This document shows positions 31,964 to 43,907 of a stretch of 64,000 nt of DNA, piece after piece. The stretch spans positions 50,339,569 through 50,403,568 of the forward strand of contig CM042085.1 in the NCBI GenBank assembly GCA_023512835.1, written 5' to 3'. The position numbers were made by a program, and so were the translations under genes. Source of the DNA: Taxillus chinensis (lineage: Eukaryota > Streptophyta > Magnoliopsida > Santalales > Loranthaceae). A model generated the notes under the pieces. That model searched no databases. It worked only from the letters and a program-made list of their open reading frames with translations, and was not told the origin of the DNA. Every line of letters begins with the position of its first letter. The first letter of the stretch is position 1.

Positions 31964-33670
31964 ACTGTTGTCTTTCAGGAGCATCTCTGGAATGCATTGC
32001 CAGATTACTTGAAGTTAAAGATCAATCAAAGCAAGTGGGTCCTCGATAGTGGATACTCCGGACATATGACGAGTGATCAGACTCTACTCGGTGAAGTTAA
32101 TGACAAACGAGGCCCATCCGTTTTATATGGTGACAACAACGCAAAGGTAAGACTGTCGGGTATGACACTTTAATCAACGGCTGTGTATCAATTACTAGAG
32201 TTGCACTAGTCGAAGGTTTGAAGCATAATTTTCTAAGTGTCAGTAATTTATGTGACAAAAGATTTACCATTTCCTTTATGTCCAACACCTGCACAGTAAG
32301 GGAAAACTTATCCGGAGATGTTAAGTTATCCAGATCAAGAGATGGAGACATATACTCAGTGGTCTTAAGAAATAATTCTTCTGACCCTGTATGCTTCCTC
32401 ACTACAACATCAGATGAAGATAGTTGGCTGTGGCACAAGCGATGCGCACATTTAAACTTTAAGACCTTGTCTGAGTTAGCGTCACTCGATCTTGTCACTG
32501 GTCTACCTAAACACAAATACTCCAGAGACACTCTTTGTCGAGAATGCCAACTTGGCAAACAGACCAAACATAGCTTCAAGAGCAAATCAGTTAATTCAAT
32601 AATTGCTCCTCTACAACTTCTTCATATGGACCTCTGTTGTCCCATTTCTATTCCTTCACTAGCTGGTGCAAGATATACCCTTGTGGTTATCGATGATTTC
32701 ACCAGGTACACATGGGTGATGTTCCTGAAATCTAAGGATCAAACCTTTGAGCATCTTGTAGATCTTTTCAACTGGATAAGCAACTCACAAGGACTGAGCA
32801 TAAAGTGCATCAGGAGTGATCATCATACAGAATTTGATTTTTCATATATGAGATCATATTGTTCTGAACAGGGCATTCAGCATAACTTCTCTGCGCCCAG
32901 AACTCCACAACAAAATGGGGTAGCTGAGCACAAGAATCGTACTTTAGTCGAGGCTGGCAGATCTATGTTAGCAGGGGCAACGCTTCCTCTCGCCTATGGG
33001 CTGAAGTTGTGTCCACCGCTTGCTATGTTCGAACGGAACTCTAATAAATAAATCTACCATGAAAACACCCTATGAGATGTGGAGAGGATGAAAGCCTTCA
33101 ATTTCACATTTCAGAGCTTTTGGGTGTACTTGCTATATATTGATAAATGGCAAAGAAACCCAGAATAAATTTGAACCAAAATCTGATGATGGGATTTTTG
33201 TCGGGTACTCATTACATAGCAAGGCTTATCGGGTCTTCAATAGAAAACTTTTTAAAGTTGAAGAATCTATCCATGTGGCCTTTGATGAAACCAATCTTGA
33301 TTGGTCAAAAGTTGCTTCTTCAAGTTCTAACGTACAGGTTCAAGACAACAACATCGACTATTCAAAGTTTATAACTGTTCTTGTTACACATACTGACCAA
33401 CCACGGTGCACCAGCGAAGCACAAAGAAATGATATGGACGATGCTACGGATAAATCGGACTCAGGACTACCGTTAAACTTCGGACATGTTCCTACGGATA
33501 TTCAAAATTCCGGAGTACCTTCAAGTCCGTCCGGACCAGGTAACACTAAAAGCAATAGTGTTGATTCCACCGTAACTACTAATACGGAAACATCTAGTCC
33601 GGAAGAAGCTCAACAGGCGAATGTACCTGAACCACCTAATCTGGAAGAGCTTCAAGTTATTCAAGGTTAA
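31964..33670 (+). pseudogene. Protease-integrase region, copia copy C
   Basis: The protease active site is present as LDSGYSGHM near 32050 but the frame shifts soon after. Integrase runs at 32218-33051 with the zinc set (WHKRCAH, CRECQLG) and the first catalytic Asp. The second is in IRSDHHTEF and the Glu in AEHKNRT. A frameshift near 33000 and a TGA near 33090 separate the C-terminal part (33140-33670), which ends in a TAA just before the RT. Confidence 0.85.
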
Positions 33671-34845
33671 CCATCATATGCACAGAATTACAGGTGGACT
33701 CGAAACTATCCCTCAGATCAAGTGATTGGTGATCCTACTGTTGGTGTAAGAACAAGAGCAGCCACCTCCAACATTTGTCTTTACTCATGTTTTCTATCTT
33801 AAATAGAACCAAAGGTGGTAGATGAAGCTCTTCAGGATTCGAACTGGATAGAAGTCATGCAAGAAGAGCTGAATCAATTTAAAAGAAATGATGTGTGGAC
33901 TCTAGTACCAAGGCTAAGTCTCAGCAAGTCATTGGAGTTAAATGGGTGTTCCGGAACAAGCTTGATACGGATGGAATAGTAATCCGGAACAAAGCCAGAC
34001 TGGTAGCCAAAGGATATCGTTAAGAAGAAGGAATAGACTATGACGAGACCTTTGCTCCGGTAGCAAGACTTGAGGCAATCAGAATGTTTCTGGCGTATGC
34101 TTCATATGAAAACTTCATAGTTTATCAAATGGACGTCAAAAGCGCATTTCTGAATGGAGATCTTCAAGAGGAGGTGTATGTTAAACAACCTCCCGGTTTC
34201 ATAGAACCCAAGGCTGGACATCTGGTCTACAAGCTACGGAAAGCCTTGTATGGGTTGAAGCAAGCTCCAAGAGCCTGGTATGACACACTGTCAGAATTCC
34301 TACTTGCTCACAACTTTCAAAAAGGGAAGATAGACACCACTTTATTTCTACGAAAAGGGAATGGACACACTCTGATCGTACAGATATATGTGGATGATAT
34401 CATTTTCGGATCAACAAATCCGAAGCTCTGTGAAGAATTTGCAAAGTTGATAACTGGCAAGTTTGAGATGAGCATGATGGGAGAACTATTTTACTTCCTC
34501 GGAATAGAAGTTAAACAATTGAAGGAAAGGATCCTCATTAATCAAGCTAAGTATACACGTGATCTTATTAAGAAGTTTGGTATAGAAGGTTAATCTCCCG
34601 TCAAGACTCCGTTGCCAGTTAGTGCCAAGTTAGACCCTGATGTAGACGGCAAATCAGTAAATGTGACTGAATACAAAGGGATGATAGGATCCTTGCTGTA
34701 TCTTACAGCAAGTCGCCCGGACATTATGTTTGCAACGTGTATCTGTGCACGATATCAGGCGAATCCCAAGGAGTCACATATGCTTCATGTTAAACGGATA
34801 TTAAGGTATCTCAAAGGAACGATGAATTTGGGACTCTGGTACCCA
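33671..34845 (+). pseudogene. Reverse transcriptase, copia copy C
   Basis: The best frame is 34084-34593 with [19 protein letters not shown] and YVDD. It continues at 34612-34845 after a TAA at 34591-34593. Upstream pieces (33700-34080) match copy A but hold stops (for example a TAA near 34021) and a base deletion near 33912. The RNase H part is cut off at the junction. Confidence 0.85.
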
Positions 34846-35761
34846 AAGAAACGATGCATCTGTACTCAAAGGAACGATAAACTTGAATCTACTGAAAGAA
34901 TGTACCTCTCTTGATTGCATTAGCACTCTTTTACAAATACACACGCTAGCCAAAAGTTCCTAAAATCACACACATACAAATATACAAGATTTTGTATTTA
35001 TATGCATTCCTTGGAGACATTCTTGGAACTGAACATCTTGGTTACTGAGTTTCATTAATGATCTTCTCGTAAAGACCCTTTGTTTTAATGCTACGAATGT
35101 GGAGCTCAAGATATTAGAAATATGAGTGAATTAAATCCATTTTGTATAGTTCTAATTTCATTGAAGATTGGTCCACGCATCCGTGTGATCCACGTGTAAG
35201 ATGACTTAAATGTCTTCAACGGAACTCTTCTTACATCGGGACATAGCTGATGAGTTTGAATGCGCTGAGATAATAAGGTAAGAGTTGGAGTAGTATCGTC
35301 TTACTCCGTCACAAGGTTCCTTACTCCGTGTTAATAAAGAGCTCGGATTCCTTGCTTCGTGTTACTTGAATGCTCGGATCCCTTATTCCGTATCAGTGAT
35401 TCCTTACTCCATGTAAGTGCAAAGCTCGGACATTTCTTCCGTATCAGTTTCGTGTCTTGTTATACTTAGTCCATTTAAGTGAAAGACGCGGATTCTTTAG
35501 TCCATATCTCTAGTTCTTAGTCCGCGTGAGTATTCCTTACTCCGTATCTTGTATTGACTTGGATATTTACCAAGTCAATTATCGACACTCTCATTTGTCC
35601 GGATTAGGATTATGTAACCTGCCCTTAACTTAATGCTCATGAGTGAAGATCCAGTTAAAGCTTATCTTCTGCAACCACGTTAGAAATAAACACCAAAAAA
35701 TCTCGAATCAAATTACATAGGGTTTCATCCGCATCATCCAAATTCTGAGTTCGATCCAACA
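34846..35761 (-). mobile_element. Inverted copia-family LTR fragment fused to copy C
   Basis: From about 34915 to gatccaaca at 35751-35761, the plus strand resembles the minus-oriented LTR of copy A. Shared blocks are cactcttttac, gtgatccacgtgtaag, tacatcgggacat and cttactccg motifs, with the LTR terminus at the right. It is diverged from the other LTRs. The 70 bp just after the junction match neither element clearly. Confidence 0.65.
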
Positions 35762-37597
35762 ATAGTGTTATAGCTGTAATCTAAGGTCTTCTTCTAAACC
35801 AGTTAAGACCCATGCAAATTAGTGAGATCGCTTTATCAAGTGATTCAAAACATACAAATCCTCAACTAGTACAGGCCAACCAATTTTTAACATTATTAAC
35901 CCGATTGCAATCATTTACAAGTTGAAATTAACAATTAGTCCAATTTCAAACATTATTTCAATGCAAACAAAACATATAATGAATTTTAAAAATGTTAATA
36001 TTAGTACCAGGGCTAGCCCCGAGATCGAGGAGGCCCAAGGTAGTGATTAAGTTTAGGGCCCTTATCTCCTATACATTCTAAGATAATAATAATATTTGTA
36101 TTTACATATTAAACTATCAATTATTATTATTATTATTATTACTTTACTATAATTATAGGAATAATATAAAATTTAAAACATATATTATTATCGAAATTAT
36201 AAATTAAAAGAAAATACAAAAAAAACTTGATAACATAACATACCTGATAGAAATTATTGTCTTCATAAATAAGTAAAATAAATCTTCATCTTCTTTTTCA
36301 ATTCAAAAGGAGAAAAATGTTAATTACAAGAAATAAAAGAAATATAAATTTGCAATATTGAAAAATTAATTTCATCTTCTTTGAGGCATGCTTATTTATT
36401 CAACAATAACATAACAAAAAAAGATAAATTAAATAATTATACAATTACATATTAACAATTCATAATTCAATTTCAAGTTTGAACTCAAATAAATTTTAAT
36501 TTTATAAACTTATCAAATAGATAAATACTAAAATACAACATTAATATATTTACATATAGCAGTATTCCGGCTAAAATATAAATAAAAATACAGCAATAAA
36601 AACACATTAACACAAATACAGCAAGAACACTCATAAAAATAAACTATATTCCTCTAATCCAGTATGTATTCATTTTCATCGCGGCCACAATATAAGACCG
36701 TAACCAGTATATACTATACAGGATGAATCATGAGATGAGGAGAAAAACATATCAATCGGTCATGGTCTCACGTATTGCTGGACCAATGTTAGCGGCGCTA
36801 GCAGCTCAGCACAGCGACTTGGCAAAATGGCAATATCGGAGTAGTGGCGCGGCATAGCGGCACGACACAGCAGCGGCAGCTGTGCAGGGAGCGTGGAGCG
36901 TTAGGGTTGGGCACAGGGAAGAGAGAGCATGGAGCGTTAGGATTGACTGTGCTTTGTGCGGGCTACAAGGTTAATAGATATAAGATTATAATTGTTAAAA
37001 GGGAGTCTTAAATATGAGCTAATTTTTAAAAACTCAAGGCTCAAGCCGCAAGACCTGATCAGTATCAATGATTATTAATGCTAGACTATTAATATTTTCA
37101 CTAACAATATATATTTTTTATTTTAAATCAAAACACAATTAAGACAACTCCATTGAGAGATTTCCTACCCAATTTGTCATGATTTCCATAAAAGGAAAAA
37201 GAAAAAGAATATGATTTTTATTTTTAGTTAGGAATTTTGTCTTTCGGTGAGGAATCAATTCGCTAGCTGGCTAGGACAACCTAGGTCCTAATTGTTCAAA
37301 AACGGCAATACGGACCAATTAAGGTTTTCTTTCCGTGTATGATTAGACGGGAACCATAACCTTTCACATTGCCTGAAAAAGGAGGCATGCATCGATCAAT
37401 AAGAGAGGGAGAATGGAGACGCGTCCAACAGAATTCATTAGCAGACTTAAGACCAATCGATTAATTATCGTTTTTGAACATATACAAAAACGTTTTTATA
37501 GAAAAATAAATAAAAACTGAAAGAAAAAAAACTGAATCACAAATAAAAATAAAAATAAAAATAAAAACTACTAAAATCTAAAAATTTCAAGTCCAAA
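35762..37597. other. AT-rich intergenic sequence 3' of the permease gene
   Basis: This is highly AT-rich, with short microsatellites (for example tta repeats near 36120-36145) and a GC-rich island at about 36785-36905. From 36008 the phrase cagggctagccccgag resembles the terminal sequence of some hAT-type elements, but I could not find a convincing inverted partner near 37060. No gene is seen. Confidence 0.4.
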
Positions 37598-39325
37598 CTA
37601 AACCTCAATTGCCTTCCGTTGGGCAAGACTACCACCATCAACCCCCTGTGGTTGTGGTTGACCCAAATTACTGCTATTACCTTCGTCTTTTTTTTTCACC
37701 TTCTTGATTCCCAAGCTCTCCATGGCCTCCTCTCCCCAATCCCAAAGATGCAATACGATGTAAGTCCCGATCCCACCGATCAACCCGTAAGCGATAGAAT
37801 AGGCCAAGGGCATTAAAATCATGGTGACGAACGCCGGGATCGCCTCCCTCATGTCCCCCCACTCGATGTCCGTCACCGACCTCATCATCAAAACGCCCAC
37901 CAGGATCAGCGGAGGCCCCACCGCCCACGGCGGGATTGACGCCAGAAGCGGCGTGAAGAAGAACGCCAGGAAGAAGTACCCGGCCACCGTCAGCGCCGTC
38001 AGCCCTGTCCGCCCTCCCTCCCGAATACCCGTGGACGACTCGATGAACGCAGTCACCGGTGACGTCCCAAGCAGAGATCCCACCACGATCGCCGTCGCGT
38101 CCGACATGAACGCGAAGTACTGTCCTTCAAAGTTGCCGTTGTGGTCAGCGAAGCCAGCGAAGCGGGCCATGGAGTATAGAGTTCCTGTCGTGTCCAATAT
38201 GTCCACGTAAAGGAACGTGACCAAGGCCTCCCAAAAGTGGCCTTTGCCCATTTCCTTGAAGCTCAGGGCCCCCGCCGTGCTCTCTATCTTGTGTACGTCC
38301 ACCACTTTTTTGAAGTACTCGAAGGCGGTGTCCCCGGCATCGGTGTCCGGGAACACCGTCACCTTGGTGTGACGGAACCACGACACCGCCGTCACGAACA
38401 CGATCCCGTAAATCATGGCGCCTTTGACGTTCTTCACCAGGCAGTAAGCGATCATGACGAACCCAACGATGGCGAGCCAGAAGGTGGGGCTTTCCATGCG
38501 GTGGTTGAGGCAGAAAATATCGTCCGAGACGGTGCCGCCGGGCATGAGGGCGACGGAGCCGTTAGCGGCCGTCAGGACGGGTGCTAAGGACACCCGCGAC
38601 GAGCTGGGGCAGGCGGCGAGGGTGACGAGGGTGGAGGAGTTGTACCCCACGAGCCCGATCCCCTGGTTGTTTTGGAGCCCGATGAAGGCCAAGAAGAGGC
38701 CGATTCCGGCGGCGGACGAGACTCGGACGGGTTTGGGGACGAGTTTGGCGAGTCGGGTCCTCAGTCCGATAGCTGAGACGAGTAGGAAGATGATGCCCTC
38801 GATGAAGATGGCCGTCAACGCGCTCTGGTATGACAAGTTGCCAGAGCCGTGAAAGCCGACGACGGTGTAGGCGAAGTAGGCGTTGGCGCCCATTCCGGGG
38901 GCCAGCGCGAGAGGGAGGTTTGCGAAGGTTCCCATGATTATGCAGCCGATTAGGGACGAGGCGACCGTGGCGACGATGAGGTCTTTACGGGTCTTCTCGA
39001 GGCAGGCGGTGTAGCCCGGGTTGACTGGGGGGAATTTGCAGGAGGCGTCGGGCTGGACGAGTCGGAGGTTTGAGCCGGAGCACGAGGCAGGGGAGATGGA
39101 TGGGTCGGAGCAGAGGGGGATACAGTCGGAGACGGAGCAGGTGCCGCCGGAGTCGGTGAGGATGCTGGCGTTGACCGCTAGAATGTAGGCCATGGTCAGA
39201 AAAGTCGCGGTGCCGGCGCGGAGCTCCGTGGTGAAGGTCGACCCCCGTTCGGCGACTTTGAATCGCTTCCCGATTCGGCTCTCCGCCACGCACGAGTTGA
39301 GCCGCGTCAAAATGGAGGTCCCCAT
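37598..39325 (-). CDS. AZG1: Adenine/guanine permease, AZG1 type
   Basis: This single open frame of 575 residues is a multi-pass membrane transporter of the AzgA-like branch of the nucleobase-ascorbate/xanthine-uracil permease superfamily. Arabidopsis AZG1 takes up adenine and guanine and has been linked to cytokinin transport. Recognisable segments are [20 protein letters not shown] near the N terminus, the Cys-rich loop [89 protein letters not shown] and [14 protein letters not shown]. Length and the Cys-rich loop fit AZG1 better than the shorter AZG2. I start at the Met of [10 protein letters not shown] because family members begin there. An in-frame Met 27 codons upstream overlaps a likely TATA element. 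No break is visible, and the gene is markedly GC-rich against AT-rich flanks. Confidence 0.93.
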   Translation of the reverse strand: MGTSILTRLNSCVAESRIGKRFKVAERGSTFTTELRAGTATFLTMAYILAVNASILTDSGGTCSVSDCIPLCSDPSISPASCSGSNLRLVQPDASCKFPPVNPGYTACLEKTRKDLIVATVASSLIGCIIMGTFANLPLALAPGMGANAYFAYTVVGFHGSGNLSYQSALTAIFIEGIIFLLVSAIGLRTRLAKLVPKPVRVSSAAGIGLFLAFIGLQNNQGIGLVGYNSSTLVTLAACPSSSRVSLAPVLTAANGSVALMPGGTVSDDIFCLNHRMESPTFWLAIVGFVMIAYCLVKNVKGAMIYGIVFVTAVSWFRHTKVTVFPDTDAGDTAFEYFKKVVDVHKIESTAGALSFKEMGKGHFWEALVTFLYVDILDTTGTLYSMARFAGFADHNGNFEGQYFAFMSDATAIVVGSLLGTSPVTAFIESSTGIREGGRTGLTALTVAGYFFLAFFFTPLLASIPPWAVGPPLILVGVLMMRSVTDIEWGDMREAIPAFVTMILMPLAYSIAYGLIGGIGTYIVLHLWDWGEEAMESLGIKKVKKKDEGNSSNLGQPQPQGVDGGSLAQRKAIEV

Positions 39326-39405
39326 TTTCCTCACACACACCCACCACGAGCGCGCGGGCGAGGCGAGAGAGAGGGGAGGTACCCAGAATCTCACAACTTG
39401 AAACA

Positions 39406-39416
39406 CTTATATTAAA
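39406..39416 (-). promoter_or_regulatory. Possible TATA element of the permease gene
   Basis: The minus strand reads tttaatataag about 80 nt upstream of the chosen ATG. A pyrimidine-rich leader (cctcccctctctctcgcc) follows. It is a weak TATA match but well placed. Confidence 0.35.
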
Positions 39417-39469
39417 TATCTTTGCCACACCTTTTGCGCAGGTCAGTTTTCTATTTATTTTAATCGAAT

Positions 39470-39525
39470 TAAATTATTACGGGCATGGCGGAGCTGACCA
39501 AATTATTACGGGCATGGCGGAGCTT
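39470..39525. repeat. 29-bp tandem duplication upstream of the permease gene
   Basis: The phrase aaattattacgggcatggcg occurs twice 29 bp apart, each copy continuing gagct. It lies about 55-110 bp upstream of the putative TATA element. Confidence 0.85.
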
Positions 39526-40682
39526 TTTCTACGCTAATCTTTTCCCCTTCATTTATATTTTCGTAAGCCTTTTTTTAATACCGAAGTAACTCCGGGCAGA
39601 AAATTCAAATGGCGTGGGTGGGGCGACATTTCGGAGTTTACAAAGACTAAAAACTATGTCCCTGTCACCATTTTGAGATAAAAATTCTAAAGAGAATCTT
39701 ATTTTTAACTCGTACTTAATTTTCCTGACTTTGCCTCAAAAATTAAATTTTCCAACCCTTTATTTTGTTTTTTTATCTGGTTATTCATGTGGTGGGTTTG
39801 AACCCGTAGAATCTCCGACTTTCCAAATATTAATGCGCAATAATTAATATAATACACCGTGAACGAACGCACCAGATGGCGCTTGCGGGGCCTGGCATGA
39901 CTTTTATTCTATGTTAGGTATGGGATACAAATTACTATATTTTAACGGAACGCCAGGCAGAAAAGTTTTCTCGGCCTTCACACGAGCGCTCATACATATT
40001 TCGATATCAATTGTTTCGGCATCTGTGCAAATATAGTAAGATTTATTCGGATATAATCAATTGTTAATTAATTTTAATACAAAGTATAATTGGATTGTAC
40101 AGCTGAATTAAATATATGTGATAAACAGTTTGAAAATTAATTTTGCGCGCAAATCGTATTATTGAGTATTTATTATACTCGAAAATATATCAGGTGATTT
40201 CATTTGATTATTTTATCTGATCTAATATTAGTATCCAAAATAACCGGACCCCGTAGGTATTGAGGGAAACGGTCTAATAATCGGCAGGCTTCCAACACGG
40301 GCATGTTTGGAAAGGTGATAAGGGTAAAAGACGTACTTATAATTAATTTGGAAATAAGAACATAAATTGTTTGAGTGTTTGTAAAATTACTTTGTTGTAT
40401 TACTTTGGAAATAAGTGATGTTTGGAAGGTGATGATTTACCCTTTGATTGAGAGGAAAAATGAGTAAAATTATAGGTGAAAAAAGGATGGAAAGAAAATA
40501 TAGAAAAAGAAAAAGGAGAAAAAATTTGTTTTCATATGCTCGTCGTTTGGTTGAAGTAGAAAAGTAATAAAGAGGTTAAAAAAATATTTTTTAATTATTA
40601 GATAAAGAGAAAATAAAATTTGAAAAAACATATATGAATTATCAAATTTACTTTCAACTGTGTTAAAAAAAAAGAATTAAAC
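39526..40682. other. AT-rich intergenic sequence
   Basis: This holds the presumed distal promoter of the permease gene and intergenic DNA. No credible gene or repeat family is recognised. Confidence 0.4.
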
Positions 40683-40705
40683 ATGATCTCCATACGCTGT
40701 CTCAA

Positions 40706-41125
40706 ATGGAGCACGAACAGGACACATCTCCTCAAGGGCAGGCTCAAAAACTCCCTCCGTCTCTTCTGCTGCTGCTTCGGCAGCTCATCCCCCAGCCAAC
40801 AGCCTGTGCCGACCACGGACACCCACGACATCGACAAGCCCAGGCTTATCCGATCCTCCTCGCATCGTCTGGAGGAGTCCCATTCAATTGGGAGGAGACC
40901 CGCACTCCCAAGTTGAAGAAACCGCCGCCGATGATGTCGCCTTCGCCGTCGACTCGGAACAACCGTCCCTCTCTATGGAGGAGCTCTTCCACATCGGCAA
41001 GATCCTCTCGCTCAAGCCTCCGCTGAGGCTTCCCTTTGCTCAATTGGGTAAACCAAACAAGGGTAATGTAGAGGGACATGCGCAACAGCTGTGTCCAACG
41101 AACGATCCAAATATTGTAGAATAAA
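40706..41125 (+). pseudogene. Possible DUF688-like host gene remnant
   Basis: The frame from 40706 (MEHEQDTSPQ...) includes GVPFNWEETRTPKLKK near 40870-40915. It resembles the 'VPFSWEExPGxPK' motif of plant DUF688 (At4g00950-like) proteins. After about 40915 another register, ending SMEELFHIGKILSLKPPLRLP, looks more protein-like, suggesting one or more frameshifts. The stretch is GC-rich relative to its surroundings, as for exonic DNA. It may be a first exon or a pseudogene fragment. The family call is by motif only. Confidence 0.35.
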
Positions 41126-42009
41126 ATAAAATTTCAAAAAAACCAATACGCGTTGAAGCAGGAGCAGAGGAGCCGCGGTGTTGCATTGGCAGTCAGCGCC
41201 GAGCGTGATATTGAATGTAAAAGGGTATTTTCATAAACCAATTTTGGACGGCAGTTTTCCATGGCAAATTACACCAATTTGAAGGTCAAGAAAAATTATC
41301 CGTCAGACACAATATTTTCCACTTCTACTGTATCTTTTCTCGGTCTTTTGCGGTCTACCAAACATGGGAAAACAGTTTTTCTACCGCTTTTCCTCACCGA
41401 CTAAGTTTTCCATGGCTTTTCTATGACAGCCAAATAGAGGGTTAGTGAATTTGTATTGGATTTTTGTTTTGTTATTAGTTAATTCTAATGTGGGAATTTG
41501 GGAAATAGGAGTACAGTAATTATTAAGAAACCTTTCTCTGTTTTTAAATAAAATTGATCATATAATTGTTCGTGAATTTTAAAAGGAATTTGGAATATTG
41601 TTAAATTGTTTTGAATATGAAAAATATTTTTGATAAGAGTATAAAGGGATTAAAAAAGTGGGTAATTTGGATTTAATAGTTATAATAATTTAAGGAAATA
41701 TTTATGGGTAATATAATAGAGAAAGCAGAGAAAATTGGAAATTTCGTATTTAGTATGAAATCCTTAAATAACTTAATTATAAAATAGAGAAAATTCTTTT
41801 GAAAAATAATATTATGTATAAGGAGAATATTATAAAAGTAATTTTTATTAGGGGGTTTTGCAAGTAAGGTTTAGTATGCCTGAAATTGGAGTTGTGAGGT
41901 AGGATAAGAAAGCTAATTATGATTATAAGGAATTAGAGGAAACTTCCGTAGTAAAGTAGGAATTGGTAAGGGAACAATTTGGCCAAATATTTTATGAAGA
42001 TTTGGATCA
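41126..42009. other. AT-rich intergenic sequence
   Basis: No gene, RNA or repeat family is recognised. It is the target region of the first CACTA element. Confidence 0.4.
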
Positions 42010-42273
42010 CTACAAGGGAAAAGACCTATACCAACGAAACCTTTTTGTTAGTATAGATAATTTTTTCGTCAGAATAGACCACAGTGACTATTCCGACGGA
42101 AGAGCTTTCCGTCGGTGAATATAGGATCTATACCAATGCCGGATCCGTCTATATACACCTTTAGCCTATACCTACGGACGATTTTTCCATTGGTATAGAC
42201 CCCTGGTGTATACCAACGGAAGTGTTGGTATACACCTCGTACCTATAGCAACGACATGTTTATTCGTAGGTAT
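42010..42273 (+). mobile_element. CACTA-1, 5' end only
   Basis: It starts cactacaaggga, the typical CACTA terminal inverted repeat. Subterminal repeats follow: variants of 'tataccaacgga' and its complement occur at least six times between 42030 and 42260. It is interrupted at about 42274 by a copia LTR piece. The other end is not in view. Confidence 0.7.
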
Positions 42274-42399
42274 TATTGGTCCCTGGGAGCCTAGAAGGGG
42301 GTGAATAGGCTCTTCTCGAAACTCTTTTCTTACTCTTTGGCACAACACTTATCTGGTTAAGAGATATAATCAATGCAGAAGATAACCAGATAGTGGAAG
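42274..42399 (-). mobile_element. Copia LTR terminal fragment
   Basis: The sequence ggtccctgggagcctagaag and the following 'gggggtgaataggctctt', then 'gcagaagataaccagatagt', match the terminal 125 bp of the copy A LTR in minus orientation. It is cut at 42399 by CACTA-2. The LTR edge is slightly altered (ttattgg for tgatgg). Confidence 0.8.
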
Positions 42400-42419
42400 C
42401 ACTACAAGAATTCTATACT

Positions 42420-42640
42420 TAGGCGGCGTTTTAAAAAATTGCCACTAAATGTTTATTTTTGCGGCGTTTGTTACAACGCCATGTAAATTTAATATTTGGT
42501 GGCGTTTCTACAAAGAAACGCCGCAAAATAGCGGTGTCCTTATTAACGCCACACCAAACAATTATTTATCGGCGTTCTGTTGAAACGCCGCCCTCCAATG
42601 TTTTTTTATCGGCGTCATTTTAAAACGCTGCTTGGATTAA
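42420..42640. repeat. CACTA-2 subterminal repeat cluster
   Basis: At least eight short motifs related to ggcgtt and aacgcc (for example ggcggcgtttt, aaacgccgcaaaa, aaacgccgccctcc) occur in both orientations. In En/Spm elements such motifs bind the element's regulatory protein. Confidence 0.75.
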
Positions 42641-43302
42641 ATCAATAAAAATATTATTAAAAAAAGTTTAAGATTAAATCAATAAAAATATTATTACTCT
42701 TTCCTTGGTTACTTACTCGTACAGACTCGCGTAATCCCTAGCTAGCCGTCCTCTCTCGCCCCCAACACTGGAATCGAAATCCCTATCCATTTCTCCCCCG
42801 ACACAGACCATCGTCTCCGTCTTCCTCTCGCCCGTAGTCCGATCCGGCCGTCGTTCGATCCGTTCGTCGTTCGATCTGTCATCTGTTGCATCTCTTCCAT
42901 CCAGACGCCAGTCAAAGTCCTTCCTTGACGGAGCCTGCTGCGTAATCTCCCGCGACGAATTCGAGTCCTTTGCGAACCTTGAATTGTTCGTTCCTTCAAA
43001 GGTGAGACCAACGCAATCTCTTTTCCCTAAGCCTTGAAATGAAATTTATGTTGAGGTGAAGTTAGGGTTTACATGATTTATTGTTTGATTTTTCATGTAA
43101 TTTGATTGTTAATTTTCTTGTGTTTTATATTGGTTAGTTGTATTAATTTCTTGCGTTGCTGGGTATTTAAGCATGCGATTGATTGTTTGTTGGGTACTAC
43201 TGTGTTGCTGGGTATTGATTGATTAATGTATAGTTAAAGATATTTAGTTTACAAGTTTGTAGCTTATGTTATTTTTGATTAAGTGTTTATATGGTTGAAG
43301 CG

Positions 43303-43554
43303 TGTGGAACCAAATGTGAACATACAATTATTGTTGTTTATTTCATAATTTTGATTTGCCACTTTTTGTTTGTGTGCTATATATATATGTGTGTGTGTAC
43401 TAGGTAGTACAGTGGTCATACTTCACATTGTGGAACCAAATGTGAACATACAATTATTGTTGTTTATTTCATAATTTTGATTTGCCACTTTTTGTTTGTG
43501 TGCTATATATATATATATATGTGTGTGTGTACTAGGTAGTACAGTGGTCATAAT
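43303..43554. repeat. 126-bp tandem duplication in the intron
   Basis: The phrase tgtggaaccaaatgtgaaca starts at 43303 and 43429, and the two units are nearly identical through 'ctaggtagtacagtggtcat'. Confidence 0.9.
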
Positions 43555-43896
43555 TCATTAGATGGTTATAATATCTATAGGAAAAACTTTGATTTCATCC
43601 ACTTTTTAAAGTTAGTAGTTGTACGAATTGACATGTATATATGTATTTGCTTAATGTTTGGATTTAAATGGAAATGATATATTTTACTTTATCACACATT
43701 TAGATGTCTTTTTAGAACAAATGTGATAATTCATTTGATGTTTATAATATCTACAAGAAAAACTTTCATTTCATCTACTTTTTGAAGTTATTAGTTGTAT
43801 AAATTTACATGTACACATGTATATGCTTAATGTTTGGATTTAAATCGAAATTATATATTTTACTTCATCACACATTTAGATGTTTTTTTAGAACAG
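43551..43896. repeat. ~176-bp tandem duplication carrying the splice acceptor
   Basis: Units start taattcatt at 43551 and 43727 and end in 'atttagatgt(c/t)tttttagaaca'. They are more diverged than the neighbouring 126-bp repeat. In the first unit the end reads gaacaaatg; in the second it reads gaacaggatg, creating the AG used as acceptor. Confidence 0.8.
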
Positions 43897-43907
43897 GATG
43901 ACAAAGT

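Larger units (their letters stand above)
28408..34845 (+). mobile_element. Copia copy C, decayed and 3'-truncated
   Basis: The order is 5' LTR, primer site, gag, protease, integrase and RT on the plus strand. Identity with copy A stops at about 34845, inside the RNase H part, where an inverted LTR piece begins. The accessory cassette, polypurine tract and 3' LTR are absent. Multiple stops and frameshifts show it is older than copy A. Confidence 0.85.
43002..43896 (+). other. Probable 5'-UTR intron of the CACTA-2 transposase gene
   Basis: A donor-like caaag/gtgaga at 43001-43002 follows a GC-rich exon, and an acceptor-like tttttttagaacag ends at 43896, 11 nt before the transposase ATG. The intron holds two tandem duplications, and the second of these contains the acceptor. 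Confidence 0.5.

Noticed and set aside
36008..37070. Possible hAT-type element beginning cagggctagccccgag
   Set aside because: No convincing inverted end or 8-bp target duplication was found, so it is only mentioned within the intergenic entry.
37677..39428. Open frames on both strands overlapping the permease gene
   Set aside because: They are shadows of a GC-rich coding sequence; the AZG-type frame explains the region.
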